A DNA stretch of 47,109 nt, from positions 1 to 47,109 of the forward strand of contig WSXW01000015.1 in NCBI GenBank assembly GCA_009773495.1. Direction: 5' to 3'. Source of the stretch: Bacillota bacterium. Its GTDB lineage: Bacteria; Bacillota; UBA994. This document shows positions 44,069 through 47,109 of this stretch, piece by piece. A program made the position numbers and the translations under genes. Under the pieces are notes generated by a model, which was not told the DNA's origin, searched no databases, and saw nothing but the letters and a program-made list of their open reading frames with translations. Each line of letters begins with the position of its first letter. Position 1 is the stretch's first letter.

Positions 44069-44625
44069 CTATACTTCCAGTATCTCGGCTTCCTTGGCCG
44101 CAAGCACCTCATCGACCTCTTTTATATATCTATCAGTAATTTTTTGTACGTCTTCTTGGCCTTTCTTGGCGTGATCCTCAGAAATATCTCCGCCCTTCTC
44201 TAAAGCCTTAACCCTGTCGTTACCATCGCGACGGAGGTTGCGAATTGCTACGCGGCCCTCTTCTGCCTTCTTACGCGCAATCTTCACTAGGTCGGCCCTG
44301 CGCTCATGTGAAAGAGGGGGTAGAGTTAAACGGACAACCACGCCATCGTTCATCGGCATAATACCAAGGTCGGATTTTTGGATAGCCTTTTCTATATGTT
44401 TAATTAGAGATTTATCCCACGGTTGAATGACTAGCGTACGCGGCTCGGGAACGGACACACTGGCGACTTGATGAATTGGTGAAGGAACACCATAGTACTC
44501 TATAGAGATCTTCTCCAAGAGTGCTGGTGTAGCACGGCCGGCGCGCAGCCCCCCTAGTTCTTTTTCTAGAGATGCTATAGACTTTTTCATCTTGTCCTCT
44601 ATCTCATGCAGTACTTCTTTAATCA

Positions 44626-44626
<1 letters not shown>
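44069..44626 (-). CDS. frr: Ribosome recycling factor
   Basis: A 185-residue factor that, with EF-G, splits post-termination ribosomes. It has LGGLRAGRATPALLEKI near the N-terminus and LPPLSHERRADLVKIARK, and length is normal. The ATG at 44626 overlaps the pyrH stop as TGATG, with AAGGGGTG seven bases upstream. It is coupled to pyrH. Confidence 0.97.
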
Positions 44627-45396
<770 letters not shown>

Positions 45397-45402
45397 CTAC
45401 TT

Positions 45403-45432
45403 GAAAAAGAGGAACACTCACGTGTTCCTCTT
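45403..45432 (-). terminator. Intrinsic terminator after tsf
   Basis: On the minus strand AAGAGGAACAC-GTGA-GTGTTCCTCTT (11 bp perfect) is followed by TTTC. It lies just past the tsf stop. Confidence 0.88.
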
Positions 45433-45435
45433 ATC

Positions 45436-46056
45436 TTAGCATTCGCCTCTTTTGGCTAGCCCTTCACCCATCTGATAGCGCACAAAACGGCGAACAGTTA
45501 TGTTCTCGCCTAGCGTAGCTACCTTAGATTGAATGAACTCTTTTACAGTTTGTTCGCCTTCACGGATAAAAGGCTGCTCCAATAGGCATGCCTCGGCAAA
45601 AAACTTTTCGAGGCGACCTTCTACCATTTTATCAATGATCTTCTCTGGCTTGCCTTCGTTGATAGCTTGAGCGCGGAGAATATCCTTTTCATGTTCTATA
45701 ATCGATGCGGGAACTTCTTCACGTGTGAGATATTGAGGGTTAGCGGCAGCAATCTGCATGCCAATATCACGCACCAGAGAACGGAATGCTTCGTTCTTGG
45801 CCACAAAGTCAGTCTCGCAGTTTACTTCTACCAGAACGCCGATACGCCCATTACCATGGATATACGCTTCTACAACGCCCTCGCTAGTGATACGCCCAGC
45901 TTTCTTATTAGCGGCGGCTAGCCCCTTCTCACGTAAGAATTCGATAGCCTTATCCATGTCACCGTTCACTTCAGTCAGAGCCTTTTTGCAGTCCATCATG
46001 CCTGCACCTGTACGTTCGCGCAACTCTTTAACGAGATTAGCTTCAATCTTTGCCAT
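45436..46056 (-). CDS. tsf: Elongation factor Ts
   Basis: A 206-residue EF-Ts, the nucleotide exchange factor for EF-Tu. It has [19 protein letters not shown] at the N-terminus, [16 protein letters not shown] in the core, and an EQPF segment with a short C-terminal helix. It is shorter than E. coli EF-Ts (283 residues), as in the one-domain forms of some Gram-positive and thermophilic bacteria. It follows rpsB, separated by a terminator. Confidence 0.96.
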   Translation of the reverse strand: MAKIEANLVKELRERTGAGMMDCKKALTEVNGDMDKAIEFLREKGLAAANKKAGRITSEGVVEAYIHGNGRIGVLVEVNCETDFVAKNEAFRSLVRDIGMQIAAANPQYLTREEVPASIIEHEKDILRAQAINEGKPEKIIDKMVEGRLEKFFAEACLLEQPFIREGEQTVKEFIQSKVATLGENITVRRFVRYQMGEGLAKRGEC

Positions 46057-46082
46057 AATTCAAACCTCCCATGCCTGTAGGA

Positions 46083-46121
46083 TAAAAATGGGTAAGGATG
46101 CAGTTGTCTGCACCCTTACCC
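46083..46121 (-). terminator. Intrinsic terminator after rpsB
   Basis: On the minus strand a 14-base-arm stem (GGGTAAGGGTGCAG / CTGCATCCTTACCC, one G-U pair) around ACAA is followed by ATTTTTATC. It probably reduces tsf relative to rpsB. Confidence 0.88.
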
Positions 46122-46131
46122 GGTTGTGTCT

Positions 46132-46830
46132 CTACTCAGCTACTTGCTCGCCTTGCCTAGCTTCGAGGACCGCATCGGCCATGGTTGCAGTCAAGAGCTT
46201 AACAGCCCTAATTGCGTCGTCGTTACCGGGTATTACGTAGTCAATTTCATCGGGATCGCAATTGGTATCAACGATAGCGACAATTGGAATGTTCAGCCTA
46301 CGGGCTTCGGCAACTGCGTTTTTTTCCTTGCGGGGGTCAATTATGAACAGAGCACCGGGAAGCTCTTTCATGTTCTTAATACCACCTAGGAACTTTTCCA
46401 AGCGGTCCATTTCTTTACGCAAGGTTATTACTTCTTTTTTGGGAAGAACTTCGAATGTGCCGTCGTTAGACAGGCGCTCCAATTCATGAAGGCGCTTAAC
46501 ACGCTTTTCAATAGTCTGGAAGTTAGTAAGGGTGCCGCCGAGCCAGCGCTGGTTTACAAAGAACATGTTACAACGTGCTGCTTCCTCAGCCACTGCCTCT
46601 TGAGCCTGCTTCTTGGTACCTACGAACAAAATGCCCTCACCGTTAGCAGCTATTGTCTTAATGAAAGAATAAGCGTCTTCTAGCTTACGAACGGTCTTTT
46701 GTAGGTCGATAATGTAGATTCCGTTACGCTCCATAAAGATGTAAGGAGCCATTTTGGGGTTCCAGCGACGTGTTTGATGACCAAAATGCACGCCAGCTTC
46801 TAGCAATTGCTTCATACTAATTACTGCCAT
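46132..46830 (-). CDS. rpsB: 30S ribosomal protein S2
   Basis: A 232-residue uS2, bound late in 30S assembly. It has [21 protein letters not shown] near the start, [26 protein letters not shown] and [23 protein letters not shown]. The ATG at 46830 has AAGGAGGTG upstream; the longer frame to 46974 starts in the promoter and leader and is rejected. It heads the rpsB-tsf-pyrH-frr operon. Confidence 0.98.
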   Translation of the reverse strand: MAVISMKQLLEAGVHFGHQTRRWNPKMAPYIFMERNGIYIIDLQKTVRKLEDAYSFIKTIAANGEGILFVGTKKQAQEAVAEEAARCNMFFVNQRWLGGTLTNFQTIEKRVKRLHELERLSNDGTFEVLPKKEVITLRKEMDRLEKFLGGIKNMKELPGALFIIDPRKEKNAVAEARRLNIPIVAIVDTNCDPDEIDYVIPGNDDAIRAVKLLTATMADAVLEARQGEQVAE

Positions 46831-46940
46831 GAGACTCACCTCCTTGGTTTTATCCTCCGCGTCCTTCGTCTGCGCTAGGAACCCGAGAAACCCAGGCACC
46901 GCCCGGCACATCCGGCCGCGTGTGTAGTTGAAAACACCAA
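46831..46940 (-). ncRNA. Probable rpsB 5' leader (S2-type autoregulatory leader)
   Basis: About 110 bases between the promoter and the rpsB SD, rich in GC and in short complementary segments such as GTGCCGGGC with GTGCCTGGG. Firmicute rpsB genes often carry a structured leader bound by S2. The position fits, but I have not confirmed the conserved motif. Confidence 0.4.
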
Positions 46941-46945
46941 GGGTT

Positions 46946-46974
46946 AGTATATCATAGCAGCTAGGCCGGGGCAA
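46946..46974 (-). promoter_or_regulatory. rpsB promoter
   Basis: On the minus strand, TTGCCC (46974-46969) and TATACT (46951-46946) are separated by 17 bases and followed by the rpsB leader. Confidence 0.65.
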
Positions 46975-47109
46975 GGCATAATCGATGTGCTAAGCGATAT
47001 TTTTGCGCGATGCTATTTGACAAAGTAAACGCAACCGATGCAATGTGGCGTAGTTGCATTAAGTCTTGCGCTCAATCAGTTGCAGTTACTCTTGCTGGGG
47101 ACCGTCTCC
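46975..47109. other. Intergenic window end
   Basis: No gene is seen. The last 19 bases read CTTGCTGGGGACCGTCTCC, a probable half of a dispersed palindrome that resembles the hairpin at 8890-8937. A TTGACA at 47018-47023 on the plus strand has no matching -10. Confidence 0.35.

Noticed and set aside
46132-46974. rpsB starting at 46974
   Set aside because: The first 48 codons would be promoter and leader sequence; ATG 46830 has AAGGAGGTG upstream.

Overview
This window looks like chromosomal DNA from an anaerobic, endospore-forming member of the Firmicutes (Clostridia-like). Nearly every gene lies on the minus strand. The gene order matches the classic Gram-positive rpsB-to-ymdB arm (rpsB-tsf-pyrH-frr-uppS-cdsA-dxr-rseP ... 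rimP-nusA-ylxR-ylxQ-infB-ylxP-rbfA-nrnA-truB-ribF-rpsO-pnp-ylxY ... spoIIIE ... pgsA-cinA-recA-recX-rny-ymdB). Spore genes (dpaA, dpaB, a YlmC/YmxH protein, a SpoIID/LytB protein, YlxY, TepA, a SpoIIIE/FtsK translocase) support a spore former. SD sequences are strong (AGGAGG) and TTG starts are frequent. The exact taxon cannot be told from the window.

Layout in transcription order (high to low coordinates). 46.97-44.0 kb: promoter and leader, rpsB, tsf, pyrH, frr, with an intrinsic terminator after rpsB, tsf and frr. 44.0-38.4 kb: uppS, cdsA, dxr, rseP, ispG and a soluble family 2 glycosyltransferase, making isoprenoid precursors, undecaprenyl carrier and phospholipid; the group ends at a terminator near 38.45 kb. 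38.35-30.2 kb: a compact, mostly overlapping run of rimP, nusA, ylxR, ylxQ, infB, ylxP, rbfA, nrnA, truB, ribF and rpsO (transcription, translation initiation, ribosome maturation, RNA modification and turnover). 30.1-19.3 kb: pnp, a YlxY-type deacetylase-like protein, SpoIID/LytB, M16 peptidase, YmxH, dpaAB, dapG, dapA, tepA and ylzJ, linking the lysine/dipicolinate branch to spore formation. 19.1-11.6 kb: uppP, ftsK/spoIIIE, a RodZ-like HTH membrane protein, ygiQ, rimO, pgsA.

The stretch 11.6-7.96 kb, between pgsA and the block next to cinA, is the only accessory region. It is gene-poor and visibly decayed. It holds a C-terminal IS1634/IS4-type transposase fragment, an internal fragment of an ECF sigma factor joined to the C-terminal remnant of a DUF4367-like protein, two small exported-protein genes whose signal peptides are each out of frame with the mature part, and several long hairpins, one resembling a REP/RAYT-type palindrome. 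Below it lie a FtsH-like membrane protease translationally coupled to a small membrane protein (7.96-5.97 kb), then cinA, recA (with a clear LexA box in its promoter), recX, rny, ymdB and an interrupted M19 dipeptidase gene at the window edge.

Most of the window is well-conserved core genome. The best leads are the apparent AUC start of rny, the paired signal-peptide frameshifts, the sigma/DUF4367 deletion scar, the FtsH-like protease with its partner, and poly-G tracts inside tepA and ispG. I did not see a convincing new multi-gene defence or metabolic system. There are no recognisable tRNA, rRNA or CRISPR arrays.
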